Shown piece by piece: positions 22,682 to 33,866 of a stretch of 64,000 bases of DNA (positions are counted from its first letter, which is position 1; every line of letters begins with the position of its first letter). This stretch comes from Brachypterus glaber (lineage: Eukaryota > Arthropoda > Insecta > Coleoptera > Kateretidae), in assembly GCA_958510825.1 (NCBI GenBank), contig OY294044.1, positions 71,188,095 to 71,252,094 of the forward strand, given 5' to 3'. The notes beneath the pieces were generated by a model that did no database searches, had not been told where the DNA came from, and saw nothing but the letters and a program-made list of their open reading frames with translations. Both the position numbers and the translations under genes were made by a program.

Positions 22682-22800
22682 CACTGTAAAAAAATGTGTA
22701 AATTTACATGCTAAAGAGAGTAATATGTTGCCAAGCAAGTGCACGTAAAATTTAGGAGATTTAACTTGTAATTTTACAATTTTTTAGGAGTATTACGTAC
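22682..22800 (+). repeat. Repeat family H, copy 1
   Basis: Begins cactgtaaaaaaatg and contains gttgccaagcaagtgcacgt and aaaatttaggagatttaac. The reverse complement of 52735-52818 carries the same words in the same order. It looks like one end of a TIR element with cactgtaaaaa termini. Confidence 0.55.
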
Positions 22801-23084
22801 ATGTTCATACGGTAATCACTTACGGGATGAGCGAGCTGTTCTTTCGTTCATGAGCGTACCATAAATTCAGCACTGATAAGAAGCTATCGCAAGATTCCTG
22901 TCCCCACTCTACAACAACGCAACGCCAGTATATCTATCACAAACACTAAAAAAGATTACAAAAGATGACTAATAGCTCGCAACTCCCCTGGCTCTAATAT
23001 AAGAATGAAAAAAATTACAAGACGGAACTTTTGACGCAGTTAAGTGTCTCCCGTGGAGTAGATAAAGAAATCACATTCTTGCCC
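22801..23084. other. Unassigned stretch
   Basis: Moderately complex DNA between repeat H1 and the edge of repeat A2. No frame or motif recognised. Confidence 0.4.
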
Positions 23085-23103
23085 ATAATAGTATATTAAA
23101 GTA

Positions 23104-23593
23104 TGAATGCATGTATGTATGTATCATTGCCGATACGGCAACAGCGATCAATGTAACTACCACGTAATTAAATAAGCTATATATCTGCTTATAAAATAAC
23201 AATTAAAACATATACAAAAAATATATAAACAAACAAAAACAAAAAATAAATAAATAAAATAATAATAAACCTAAACTAACTAAAGTGACTATCTGTTTAA
23301 AGCTCTGTTATGAGCTCTTTCATGGCTCCTATAGCCTAGTTTGGTTTGAAAGGTTCTATTGCACGTTGGGCATACAATTTTTCCATTTTCGACATAAATG
23401 ACTACATTTTTTTCCCTTTGTTTTATCATTCATTCATCATCTCTATTATAATCTAATTGTTCTAGACGCCTACTTTCAAAATTGGAGATTTCCCTATTTA
23501 CTGTGTGCCGCCATTAGGTTCTAACGGCAGCCTGGTCTTTCCACGTGTTGGGACATACAATACATATACATGCAATATATATTGCATATTTTC
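23104..23593 (-). mobile_element. 5'-truncated LINE with 12-bp target duplication
   Basis: Inserted in repeat A2, with tatattaaagta present at both edges (23092-23103 and 23594-23605). The uninterrupted repeat A1 has only one copy at this place, which supports a true target duplication. On the minus strand the insertion ends in a (CATA)n-like tail. It encodes the last part of a LINE protein (see pseudogene). Confidence 0.85.
23289..23549 (-). pseudogene. LINE C-terminus with C2H2 zinc finger
   Basis: Minus-strand translation gives NTWKDQAAVRT, stop, WRHTVNREISNFESRR, and later GKIVCPTCNRTF followed by QTKLGYRSHERAH. This is a W-R-x-x-V segment and then a perfect C-x2-C-x12-H-x3-H zinc finger (codons at 23310-23372), the arrangement at the C-terminus of many LINE endonuclease-RT proteins. 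Two in-frame stops (TAA, TGA) show it is dead. The terminal stop is at 23289-23291. Confidence 0.8.
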
Positions 23594-24099
23594 TATATTA
23601 AAGTACTAGTTTCATAACATACGTTTTTAGCGCACGAGCACAAGTTTAGAAAACGAAAACGAAAACGTGTTATGAAACGAGTGCTTTATACAATTTTTCC
23701 TGTTTTGCTCTAAAATTTAAAATAACTTACATTTAAATTGATGACTGATTAGGGGATTTTGTTTCGGGTTGGCATTACAGTTTTCGCCATGTTTAAAAAC
23801 GAATTATATTTTGATATATTTGATATATTTTAGTCATGTCTTCTCTTTCACCTTCAAGTAACCAAGCCACAATTTCAACACGGTAAAATATAACCTAAAC
23901 ACAAAATTTTGTAGAAAATTAAACTTTAAAGCGTGGTTGGCATTTGCACGGAAAATGTCAAGCGATAGGCTTTTTTCTGTTGCCAACCCAAAAGAAAAAA
24001 AAGTACATACCTCTTATGGGCCTATAAGAACACGCAAATTGCGTGTGAGTATGAACTTATAAGAGTCGCAAAATAGAAAAAATTTTATATGGGAAGTGT

Positions 24100-24745
24100 C
24101 CGCCATCTTGGATTTTGTGTGATTTTGTGTTTTTGTCGATTTGCACGTGTATTTTGCACTTCTCGATAAAAAAGGGAGTAAAATTTGAAGAGAATCCAAT
24201 TCTCTACAATCTTTATATAGTTAATATTGTTAAAAAAAATTATTGCTAATAATAAGTAAAAAGTGTGAAAAATCTTGGATTTTGTGTTTTTATCGATTTG
24301 CACGCGTATTTTGCATTTCTCGATAAAACAGTTAAGTAACAAATTTGTAGACAATTCAATTATCTACAATCTTTATACAGTCAATATTAAAAAAAAAAAA
24401 AAAATAAGGAAAAAGTGTGAAAAACTTGGATTTTGTGTTTTTGTCGATTTGCACGCATATTTTGCATTTCTCGATAAAAGGGTGAGTAACAAATTTGTAG
24501 AGAATTAAATTCTCTACTATCTTTGTGGAGTCAGTATTCTTGAAAAAAAAAATTATTGCTAATAATAAGCAAAAAGTGAGAAAAATCTTGGATTTTCTGT
24601 TTTCGTCGATTCGCACGCGTATTTTGCATTTCTCGATAAAAAAGGCGAGTAACAAACTTGTAGAGAATTCAATTTTCCTCAATATTCATATAGTCAATAT
24701 TGTTAAAAAATATATTTATTGCTAATAATAAGCAAAAAGTGTGAA
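24100..24745. repeat. Tandem array, four units of 151-167 bp
   Basis: Units start with cttggattttgtgtttt at 24107, 24274, 24425 and 24587, each followed by atttgcacgcgtattttgca and tctcgataaaa. A further diverged unit probably continues to about 24890 (gactcaattcccaacatctt). The open frames on both strands only reflect the repeat. Satellite-like; no other copy in the window. Confidence 0.9.
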
Positions 24746-24917
24746 ACATTAGGAGTGGCGCAGTTTTTTCAACTTTTAGACCATTTTTATTGAAAATAAG
24801 TGGCACATTTAAAAGGCAAAGTTGTAGGGGACTCAATTCCCAACATCTTTCGTACAAACAAGTTTTTCGTAAGACGTTTAGATCACGTAATTATAATTAT
24901 CAATGTAAGGAATTAAT
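24746..24917. other. Diverged array unit and spacer
   Basis: The words tagggg, actcaattcccaacatctt and tcgtacaa echo tagagaattcaattctctac in the array, suggesting an old fifth unit. The remainder is AT-rich spacer before the SINE. Confidence 0.4.
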
Positions 24918-25196
24918 GGGAGGATTGGTGTAGTGGACTACTGCGTCGTATTTGATAAGTTTACTACCCAAAATAGCGTGAGTTCGATTCTCACCGGCGC
25001 CGATTTGCCCTTTTCAATTAATTAATAATTGAAATTTGGCGAAGGCGTAAGTGAAGCGGACACTCCCTATAAATTGGTTCGCAAGTCAATTGAAGCCGGT
25101 GGTTCCCTCTACTACTAGCCCACACAAGTCCTGGACTTAGGGGATGGTTAATTAAGTAGAAAACTACTAGGTTAAACAAAAATGTAATGTAATGTA
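24918..25196 (+). mobile_element. tRNA-derived SINE
   Basis: The head contains an A-box-like ggtgtagtgg (24927-24936) and a B-box gttcgattc (24982-24990) at a spacing usual for RNA polymerase III internal promoters. It is followed by a tRNA-unrelated body and a 3' tail of repeated aatgt (25180-25196). About 279 bp is a normal SINE length. It would be mobilised by a partner LINE. No clean target duplication was found; aatgtaaggaat before and aatgtagaaggat after are only similar. Confidence 0.75.
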
Positions 25197-25382
25197 GAAG
25201 GATACACTGTAATGCTAAAAGGATCAGCATATAGAGTGACTTTATGTTAGTTGCATTTGATTGCAACGAAGTTGTTTGTTCTCAAAATTAATTATCTAAC
25301 GAAACAAATATGTATTTTGCTGATTCCATATTTACAAAGCAAATTAACTAATGTTTCTCCTAGTCCAATTGATATCGACATA
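25197..25382. other. Spacer between SINE and B2
   Basis: Short AT-rich spacer, nothing recognised. Confidence 0.4.
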
Positions 25383-26077
25383 CCGTGCTGTCCAAAAGTC
25401 ACCCCTTAACTTTTGAACAAGTTGATATATCGACTTCAAATTTGAAACACTTAAATAAGACAACCCAAACTATTTTTTGGTATTTTCAGCTCTTAAAACG
25501 TGAGCAGAGGCTCATGGGGAGACATTTTTTTTTAAAATGGAAAGGGGGTCGTGCGTTACATCACTTTAAAGCTTATAAAATATTCTATTTTACTGTATAT
25601 TTCTTTAAGCTTTTTTTAAGGTTTTAATTTTTCAATTTTCTTTGCTAAAAAATGCAAATTTTTAAGAATGTTTTTGTTATTTTTTATTTATATCAATTAA
25701 AATTAGTTTAAAAGTATAATTAACGTCTTTGCAACATAAAATAATAAATTTTTCAAAAGTTTTTTGATTTTGTTAAAGAAATTTTGACGAAAATACCCAT
25801 TTTCAACCTTATTTTAAACCCCCAAAAAAATGTAAAAAATTATAAAAAATATATTATCGAATAGAGAATTTCATAAGCTTTAAATAGATATTTCACACGA
25901 CCCCTTTTTTATTTAAAAAAAATCCCCCCATACCCCCCTGCCCACATTTTAAGAGTTGAAAATATATTCAAAAATATAGTTTTGGTTGTCTTTTTCAATT
26001 GTTTCAAATTTGAAGTCGATATCTCAACTCGTTAAAAAAGTTAAGAGGGGGGGGGGGGTGACTTTTGGACCGCACGG
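25383..26077. mobile_element. Palindromic Tc1-like MITE B2
   Basis: 695 bp, ends ccgtgctgtccaaaagtcac and, mirrored, ccgtgcggtccaaaagtcac, with TA at 25381-25382 and 26078-26079. Arm words (gacttcaaatttgaaac, aaagggggtcgtg, taaagcttataaaat) match B1. A long G run near 26045 is a good place for sequencing error. Non-autonomous. Confidence 0.85.
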
Positions 26078-26705
26078 TATAATAGTTATTTTTCTACCAT
26101 ATAATATATATTATGATAACGAACAATTTTACACGATTTAGAGAGTAAAAAAGTGTCTTATTTTCTGAGGGGAAAGTAAACATATCATGATTTTGTTATT
26201 TCAAATATTTACCATTTTATCAGACGGCTTCTCATTATTATATTATTATGTATCTGGATAATTTTTTAAACTTTTTCACTTTTTTTTATTAGTTAATTCT
26301 GAATTATAAATCGGAAGTTGCGTTCGTCACGCAGAACCGGCAACATGTGCGCGGCGCGATTTAGAATTCGTTTTAATCGGCGTTGAGTCCCAGCCTGACT
26401 ATTTTATGTTAAAATGTATTTGTCAATATCAATACTGCGGAACCGTTCTACATATTTAAATTAAATTTACAATTAAATACTTGATGTTTGTGATGTACTT
26501 TCGTGGATAATTACAGATTATTTATCCACGTTTTTTTTTTTTTTTTTAGGTTATGTTAACCGTTTAGTCGGGGCGCCGGGTCTCACAGACTTGGTGTGCA
26601 GTAAAACGCTCGGTACTCGGCTGCAGATTTATTTTGGGTGTAGGGGTTTCTAGTGCATGTACAACAAATGATAAGGGCGGACGTTTTCGGTGTTAAAAGT
26701 TTTTC
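26078..26705. other. Unassigned stretch with GC-rich patches
   Basis: GC-richer patches at 26330-26400 and 26560-26640 contrast with the surroundings. A small hairpin cgtggataa / ttatccacg lies at about 26502-26531. No frame or known motif. Confidence 0.4.
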
Positions 26706-27572
26706 TGGTGTATATTGCTTTTCCATTTTGAAATTTTTTAAAATTTCGGAAAGCCTTGTATTCGTGCAAAAACTTTCAATTTTTTTGCGTGATTTTGCGT
26801 TTTATGACGTTTCATGTCGATAAAAACCAATTTCAAGCAAAAAAAAATTGTCGGTCGATTGAAATTTGGCATACAAATATTTTACCAAAAGTTCTAGCTC
26901 GGGATTGTTTTTCGTGAAAATTGAGGTGCGACAAGGGGGAAATATGGGGAAATATACATTTTTTTTAGAAATATTTGAAAATTGCTACATAGGGGTTTTT
27001 GAGGTTGCTGAAATTGAATCTGATAATAAATTTTTTCTAACTCCACCCCTAAGGGAGTGAGGGGGTAAATATTTTTAAATATTTTCAATATTTTCGTCAA
27101 AATTGGTATATATGGGTTTTTGGGTTGACGAATATGAATCTGAAAATATTTTTTTTATAATTTCACCCCCTGAGGGATGGGGGTAGTTTTCGTGAAAACT
27201 GGTATATTGCGGTTTTTGAGGTTGCAAAAGCGAATCTGATAATAAAAAAAATCTTACTCCACCCCTGAGGGGCAGGGGGTAGTTTTCTTGAAAATTTATA
27301 TATTGGGGATTTTGAGGTCGCTAAAACTGAATCTTATAATTTTTTTTTCTAATTTCACCCCCTGAGGGGTGTGGGTAGTTTTTGAGAAAATTGATATGTT
27401 GGGGTTCTTAAGGTTGCTAAAGGGGAATCTGATAATAAAAAAGTTCTAACTCCACCCTTGAAAATTGGTACCTATATTTTTAAGGTTGCTAAAAGAAAAT
27501 CTAATAATTAAAAATCCATTTTACGCGCGGACGCTTAAAATGGGAAAGCTCTTTTACTGGGCAGTGTATTTT
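26706..27572 (+). repeat. Repeat family I, copy 1, with internal array
   Basis: A leader (ttgcttttccattttgaaat, aattgtcggtcg, ccaaaagttctagctcggga) precedes about five units of 110-130 bp. Each unit has aaaattggtatatt, ggtttttgaggttgct, gaatctgataat and a purine/pyrimidine-rich tccacccctgagggg. The element ends ctcttttactgggcagtgta. The same plan occurs at 49378-50147. Such arrays could be replicated as a unit within a mobile element; no coding sequence is present. Confidence 0.85.
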
Positions 27573-27580
27573 TAGTTAAG

Positions 27581-28440
27581 TAATAAATAATAAATAAATA
27601 ATTCCATTTATTTCCAGAAAATAATCAAATTTTACACACAGAGTCCAAAACAGACATTTAAGGAAATTTTGTCAAAAATATAAATATTGCAAATTTTCTC
27701 AGAAATTGCAAATAGATAAAATATTGCAGATATACAGATAGTATATTGCAGACATACATAAAATAAACATATACATAGTGGCTTCAATTAAAAATAAACT
27801 GGTGATTTTTTTCTTCGTATTCCCTAACAGTATATGGTTCAATATCGCAAATGTGATCAAATAACCTTCTCTTAAAAACAGACACCTGGCTTTTAAGAAT
27901 TTTGATATTTTTCGGTAATTCATTAAAATATTTCATTGATGAGTAATAAGATCCTTTCTCGAAAGCAATAAGCCTATGCTTTGGTAAAGTTTAATCTATC
28001 ATTCTTTCTGAAGTTGGAATCGAGTTTGCAAATAGATGTCTGTTTTTAAGAGAAAACATGATTACCTCGTAGATGTACAGGCCTACAACCGTAAGTATCC
28101 TTTTCTCTTTAAAAAATCCTCTACAACTCTCTTTATATGGTAAGTTAAAAACAGCCCTAATTGCTTGTTTTTGACATATTAGAATTGACTCAATATCTTT
28201 GGACTTGCCCCAAAAAATTATACCATATCTCAACAAACTCTGAAAGTTTGAAAAGTATACAATTTTTAAAGTATGAATATCTAAATACTTCCCCAACACA
28301 CGCAGAGAATATGTTACCCTGTTTAATTTCCCTCGTAAATGGTCTACATGTGACACCCAGTTTAGGTTTTCGTCAAGCGTTGATTTTTTTTCGGTAATTT
28401 TTTTTTCTATATTTTTACTTTTTTTAATATTACGGCTTGT
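27581..28440 (-). mobile_element. LINE 3' part beside repeat I1
   Basis: Minus-strand, 5'-truncated non-LTR retrotransposon of the CR1/Jockey group. Its tail on that strand is AT-rich and ends in tattta-type repeats at about 27581-27605, directly against the end of repeat I1. The upstream limit is uncertain. Confidence 0.75.
27784..28440 (-). pseudogene. LINE ORF2 C-terminal relic
   Basis: Minus-strand translation shows DENLNWVSHVDHLRGKLN, then YGIIFWGKSKDIESI, QKQAIRAVF and ESCRGFFKEKRILTVVG, the usual post-RT region. The frame is interrupted by TAA at 27988-27990 where a tyrosine is expected, then continues TLPKHRLIAFEKGSYYSS and KYFNELPKNIK to a TGA at 27784-27786. So the gene is dead through a nonsense change but otherwise well preserved, indicating a fairly young insertion. 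Confidence 0.85.
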
Positions 28441-29608
28441 TATTTTTACCCGACTTGTTGTTTTTAACGCGTTTGCAGATTTAAGGACAAATATATTTAT
28501 GTATTATATGAGCGAAGTGAGTAGAAGGGTTTTAAAAACAAGTGAAATACTCTGAATTACCATTTTGTAAATCATGTTAAATTTATATGGATGATGATGA
28601 AAAGTGTCAGTCAATTATACATTGGCTAGTTCATATTTTTTATCTTTGTTTAATTTTTTGCATACATGCATTATTTAAAATCGTATGCGATAAATGAAAA
28701 AAAAACGTGATTGTTCGGCATAAATGGGATTTATTGATAAATTGCCAATCCATTTCATAGCCGCGCTGCACTTTTTCAATTTTAATCGAATTTTAAACGG
28801 TCCTCTGATACAATCCATTTTACTACAATGAACCCTAAATTTTGATTTTATTTGAAAATTCTATTGGTATCCCATATAGATCTCCTGCGATAACGTTGCT
28901 GACGAAAAAAATATATAGGAGAAATTACTACGATGCGATGATTTGTAGTAAATTGATGGGCTTACACTGTTGCGGTTAATTTATATTTATAATAAATCCT
29001 ACATACCGATAATAATTATATAATGGTTCATTCATAAATTTGCGTCAAGATCAAAAATTATATAGGGCGACTTAAAAAAAAAATTCCACTACTTGCTTTA
29101 GAACATACCATTATTTATCATTTTTTTCAAACTGTGAAATCAATTTTCTTTACCTATAGCAATAATAATTTTTTCTCTCCTAGTAGGACAAAATTTTATA
29201 AACAATTGATATATGCTTGATGATCAATTGATCTTCCTTGAACTGCAAAGACATATGTCTTTGATTATAATTTTTAATGGACAAAATGCAACAATATTTT
29301 GCTATTGGATAAAAAATGAGCATGCCAAATATTATAAATGAATTAATTATAATAGAATATAACATATTATTTAGTAAATAAACAACAAACGATGTTTTAA
29401 CATATTTTAAAAATATCAAAATGCCAGGTCGCTAGAACTGTCAACTTTAATGAATAAATCAATTTATTCATTTGTTTTCAGAAATGGCGATTTCAAGCGC
29501 TACTTATTTTTGCGCGGTTAATTAAGATCCAGCAAATATTTTAGTTTATAATTGATATAAAAATGTTAAATAATAAGAATAAATGCGCTAGTGAAAAAAA
29601 TAATATAT
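28441..29608. other. Unassigned AT-rich stretch
   Basis: No coding frame with recognisable composition, TIR pair or tandem repeat. Confidence 0.5.
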
Positions 29609-29697
29609 TAACCACGGTAGAGAAGACTACCCAGCTGGGGATTTATTACCCTCGGCTATAAAAATAAAAAATTTCTTCTCCACCTCGGTATATAATT
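29609..29697. repeat. Hairpin with ttattaccctcgg core
   Basis: ccacggtagagaag is mirrored by cttctccacctcggta. The centre atttattaccctcggc recurs in the hairpins at 50925-51023 and 51510-51630, so this may be a related foldback type. Confidence 0.45.
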
Positions 29698-29700
29698 ACT

Positions 29701-29898
29701 ATTAAGCAAGATATTGGCAATATACAAGAAATAAACAATAAATTAGTGTAAAACTTTAAAATGTCAAAGAAAGAAAAAGTTAACTTAACTTGCTATACTA
29801 TTAAGCAAGATATTGGCAATATACAAGAAATAAATAATAAGTTACTGTGAAACTTTAAAATGTCAAAGAAACAAAAAGTTAACTTGACAACAAGGCAG
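29701..29898 (+). repeat. 99-bp tandem duplication
   Basis: attaagcaagatattggcaa starts at 29701 and at 29800; the two units differ at only a few positions. Each ends atgtcaaagaa.aaaaagttaac, so the 30-codon overlap with the frame at 29860 is incidental. Confidence 0.85.
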
Positions 29899-29924
29899 TG
29901 GGCTATAGTGTTCACTTTCTCGCA

Positions 29925-29995
29925 ACCAAGTCACCTTACTATAGTGTGCTCTCTTCCACTCTATGACTATGAACGGCAAAGTGGGAAGGGCATAT
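29925..29995. repeat. Hairpin repeat shared with 57905
   Basis: tgctctcttccactctatga and acggcaaagtgggaagg form a stem. The same arrangement (gagctctcttccactttta, aacagcaaagtgtgaagg) lies at 57937-57980. Small dispersed hairpin. Confidence 0.5.
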
Positions 29996-31581
29996 CGTTA
30001 CGTGACTTGGTTCGGAGAAAATTTTTACTATACCAAATTTGTTTAGTTGGAGAAGGAATGAAACAAGATATTATAAATGAATGTACAAATGTATGTAGTT
30101 TTGACTGGGACAATAAAATACAGGGCTGAAATACTACTTTCAAAGCTAAAATTCTAATATCAAGTCTAAGATCCCACTATATTCAACTTTTGGAATTGAG
30201 GTTAAGTAACTTTTTTTAGACAAAACGGCGCAAAATGATAAAAAATAATCGAATTAGCTTAAGCCTGTGTCAAAAGTTATAAACCACTTTTTTTTTAAAT
30301 AAAAAAAAAATTAAAAAAATCCATTTGGACAATTTCGGTTTGGAAGAGATCTCTTTTTTTTTGTGAGAAAATGATTTTGCGATAAACGCTCGCAAATGTA
30401 CCATATAAAACGTTTCACACAATATTTAGGCTTTTAGGTAAATTTCAAAAACCATTCTGTAGGAAATATTTTTAGTAAATTATATTTGAACTGGTGAGAG
30501 CAATCTTTCCCTTCTTGATCTTAACTGACTAAAGTTTTAGGATAATTAAAAAAAAAACATTTTTCACTGTTAACTACAAGACTGTCTTGTATTTAAGGGG
30601 TCTTTCTACCTTGCAAATTATAAAAATAATCTTTTTTTAAACATTTCTTTTTATATAGAAAGAAAAAATATATCATTGTGAAATTTTGTAGGTATGTTTA
30701 TTCATATTCAAAGAATAGAAATAAAATTTCTTTAGATGTTTAAAGTGGAATTTTTGGCCACAAACTTTTTTTGAAATAAACATCAAAAAACGGTGGTCGC
30801 CATGATTCCGGCCGTTTGGATAGACTAAAAAAAAAATAAAACGGGATATAATTCAGTATTGAAGTCGCTATAGCCCTATCTAGAAGACAAATTTTTGGCC
30901 AAAAAATAAAAAAAGTTTTTGTTTGAAAATGTTTGAAAAATTTTTTAAAACGTTTTTTAATCATTTTCTTTGGCACATACTTCCATACACTCAAAAGGAA
31001 AAAAATAAGATTTCAAGGCTTTTAAATTTTCCACTGATACAAAAAGTACAGTCCATTTTTAACGATTTTTTACGAGTTTTGCGAAATTTCACGATTTTAG
31101 GGGACCCTTAGAGAAGTTTGATCACCCTCATATTTTTAGGATGTTCTAGATAAACCTGAATGAAAATTTTAAAAAATAAAAAAAATTAAAGTCCACCCTA
31201 GTGCCATAATAAACAAATTTTTGGATAAGTTTCTATAAGATGGAGAGTTTTTGTAATGTAATAATTTTTTTTTATTAAAAATATATTATACCATAAAAAA
31301 TTAAATCCTGGGATCCAACATAGGAGTAAAAAAATGAAAAAATAGGACAATGGATTGTTTTGCCTATTTGACGTAAACATAATGGATATTACATAAAAAA
31401 CGTATTAAATAAAATAAATTGATTTTCAATCGCTTATAACGTGACACGCAAGACCTTAATTTAAATTTCCCTTACACGTATTTTTATAATCTTCGCAAGT
31501 TTACAGTGAGAAAAGTATTTTTATAATAACCTAGAATAGGTTCACTAACTTTTTAACCAGGGTCGTCTGTCAGGGCTAGTA
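29996..31581. other. Unassigned stretch
   Basis: AT-rich. At 31187-31204 the word aaagtccaccctagtgcc resembles the right end of TIR element U; no left partner was found. Frames at 30740-31111 overlap on opposite strands and look random. Confidence 0.4.
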
Positions 31582-31612
31582 TAAGGTGATCAAACTTTCA
31601 GTACACGATTCA

Positions 31613-31613
31613 A

Positions 31614-31644
<31 letters not shown>

Positions 31645-31672
31645 AATAATTTCTTAGTAACGGCTAAAGCTA

Positions 31673-31705
<33 letters not shown>
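31613..31705. repeat. (AAAT)n and (TA)n microsatellites
   Basis: About eight AAAT units at 31613-31646 and a TA run at 31679-31705, both within the left arm region of element T. Confidence 0.9.
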
Positions 31706-31714
<9 letters not shown>

Positions 31715-32544
31715 ACCCCCTTATCTGTTCTTAAAATGGAATTAGTAACACAGGCCAACAAATTTTTAACATTTCAAAGTTGATTTGATTCTGACAACTG
31801 ATTTTGTTCTAATTTAATTATGTTGATTTCGAATATAACTTCCGTTTTTGTCCATCACGTAAGGGTTTTAAACAACCGCACAGTGGGCCAAGAAAAAAAA
31901 AGATTTACAAAATTCTGAATTTTCGCATACGACTATTTTTGATACCGCTGATTTCGAATAAAATAAAATTTCCGCGCCATTAGGGTGGTCAAAATTTTTA
32001 GTTTTGTTTCGATCTTTCTAAAAATGTGTCAAATGGCTTCTTTAGATTATGTTGATGTAGACCAATGACCATAACTCAAAAATTCTACACTTTATGAAAA
32101 CAAAAAAATGCTTGTTTGGCAGTCAGTAAGTCTTAACTAAGAAAAAATAACTTTAATATACTTTATCTTATCTACGAGGAGGAACAGCGAGACCCATTTT
32201 TTAGTTTTTCTCTGACCAACCCAATTATTATTAGTTTATTTTTAACATAATTGTTTAAATGTTAATTTGTTAAAAAGTGTTACATTTATTTCATTTTTGC
32301 AAAAATATTTTACTTTTTTAATTTTACCTTCCTTATACCTACTTAGTTAATAATTAGAGAGTATAAGGTTACCATAGTAATTATTTAAGCATATTTAATA
32401 AATCATTGTTCTAATAATAAACTAAGTAATAAAAATTGTCTCATGTCGGGAAAAATAAAAAATCAGTTTCACTTATAATAATAATAATAATTATAATTGT
32501 CCAGTTTGAAAATTCATTCATGGTTCTAACGTCTGAACTTTTTA

Positions 32545-32700
32545 TAGTAAAGTAGTTTATTATTAAATAAAATTAAAAAGCTTCACGTTTATTTTTAATT
32601 GTCAATATAATTATTAATTATTGACAATAAAAAAAAAATAAATACACGTCAAATTGATTATAAGCTTTTTAATTTTATTTAATAATTATAATTGTATTAA
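32545..32700. repeat. AT-rich palindrome inside element T
   Basis: ttattaaataaaattaaaaa plus gctt is mirrored by aagctttttaattttattta. An inner pair, attgtcaat / attgacaat, lies at the centre. It could be a nested miniature element. Confidence 0.65.
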
Positions 32701-32864
32701 TAATAATTAATTAATAATTATAATTGTATTAATCAATATATTGATAATTATCAACACAGTTTCAAGAACATACAAGGAGATATAAGTCAAAAAAAAGTAT
32801 TTTCAAAATTGCTTTAGCTGTTACTGAGATATGGCTTGTGTACTCAAAGTTGGATCACCCTGTA

Positions 32865-33866
32865 CTTTGGCTTGCAAATCAAACTCGTACAGCAGAGACG
32901 TCCTTTCGGGGTTTAGCACAAAAATAACTATTTTCTAATCTATTTTTTGGTTGAATAAACTTTTAGAACGTTCCTCTTTTATTAAAAAAGTGAAGCATAA
33001 AAAAGAAATTAAACAGAAAAAAAATAATTTGTCAGTTTTCCACTACGGGGAGGTTTCTATAAAATGCAAAGCATTTCATGTCTTCGCATCTTTTTATTGA
33101 TAAAGTATTGAAAGCGGGGCTCCAAAACCCTTCGCTCCTTTTAAGTATGTTGTTTATTATGAGAACATTTTGTCAGGCCGAAATTTATGGATACACTTCT
33201 GGATTATAATGAAACATATTGTCAGAGTTTGCAGTTAGGCGGGCTCGCGAGGGCAGCTGAACTTCCCAAAAACCAAGTATATTTATATTATGTAATAGCC
33301 TCTTTTTTTATGGTATTTTGCAAGTAGACACAACAATCATTATTCGTGTACCCAAGGCCTGAAAGAACGTATTTGCTGGACGAGTCTGATATGCAGGCTA
33401 AGGTCCAGCAAATAAAAAGTTTCAACTGTGGCGCACACAAAAATTTTTAGGTGTCTCAACAAAAATAATGCATTAAAATTGAAAATAAAAATAATTTCTA
33501 ACGTTCTGGTTGGGTTGAAGCTTAGAGCGCTCAGAGCAATAGTTACCTCTCTTTTCAAACAAAGAATTGAAAAAAGAGAGAACTATTGGACTCAAACAGC
33601 CTCTAAGTTAAATTCAGGTCCTGCTTTAAATTAAAAAATATATATTTTTCTTTATTTTTATTTATTTTTTAACTTATATATTTTTTACCAACACACTAAT
33701 ATGCGAAGGACCTAATAGCAGAGTAAGTACGCCCAAAAAATGAAAAGCGTAAAATTGGACTGCAAAGGTTACTTATTTGTGGAAAAAATGTAGCATAAAA
33801 ATTTTATAGGACTTAATTTTAGATTATAAAATTCTCTACATTTTCATATAGCTTTGCAAAAATATA
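32865..33866. other. Unassigned stretch
   Basis: Open frames at 33340-33634 on both strands overlap each other and lack motifs. No repeat pair was seen. Confidence 0.45.

Larger units (their letters stand above)
23085..24090 (-). repeat. Dispersed repeat A2, split by a LINE
   Basis: Minus-strand copy of family A. Its main part is 23594-24090; its outermost edge, aatagtatattaaagta at 23087-23103, has been separated by a LINE insertion. It includes the outer 5' part cttataggcccataagagg shared with A3. The segment matches A1 and A3 along its length. Confidence 0.8.
31582..32862. mobile_element. TA-flanked TIR element T, 1281 bp
   Basis: Left end taaggtgatcaaactttcag and mirrored right end cagggtgatccaactttgag, both continuing tacac, with TA at 31580-31581 and 32863-32864. 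Further in, the words cagtaac.gctaaagc match on both arms, but the left arm has an (AAAT)n tract inserted. The interior holds (TA)n and nested AT palindromes and no frame. Confidence 0.65.

Noticed and set aside
23823..23880. Prokaryotic-style promoter-like AT words
   Set aside because: Such words are expected everywhere at this base composition and the window is eukaryotic.
24100..24745. CRISPR-like repeat array
   Set aside because: Units are adjacent and about 160 bp, without short repeats separated by unique spacers, in a eukaryotic context.
24014..24857. Several overlapping open frames on both strands
   Set aside because: They follow the tandem array and are open because of composition; no motif or codon signal.
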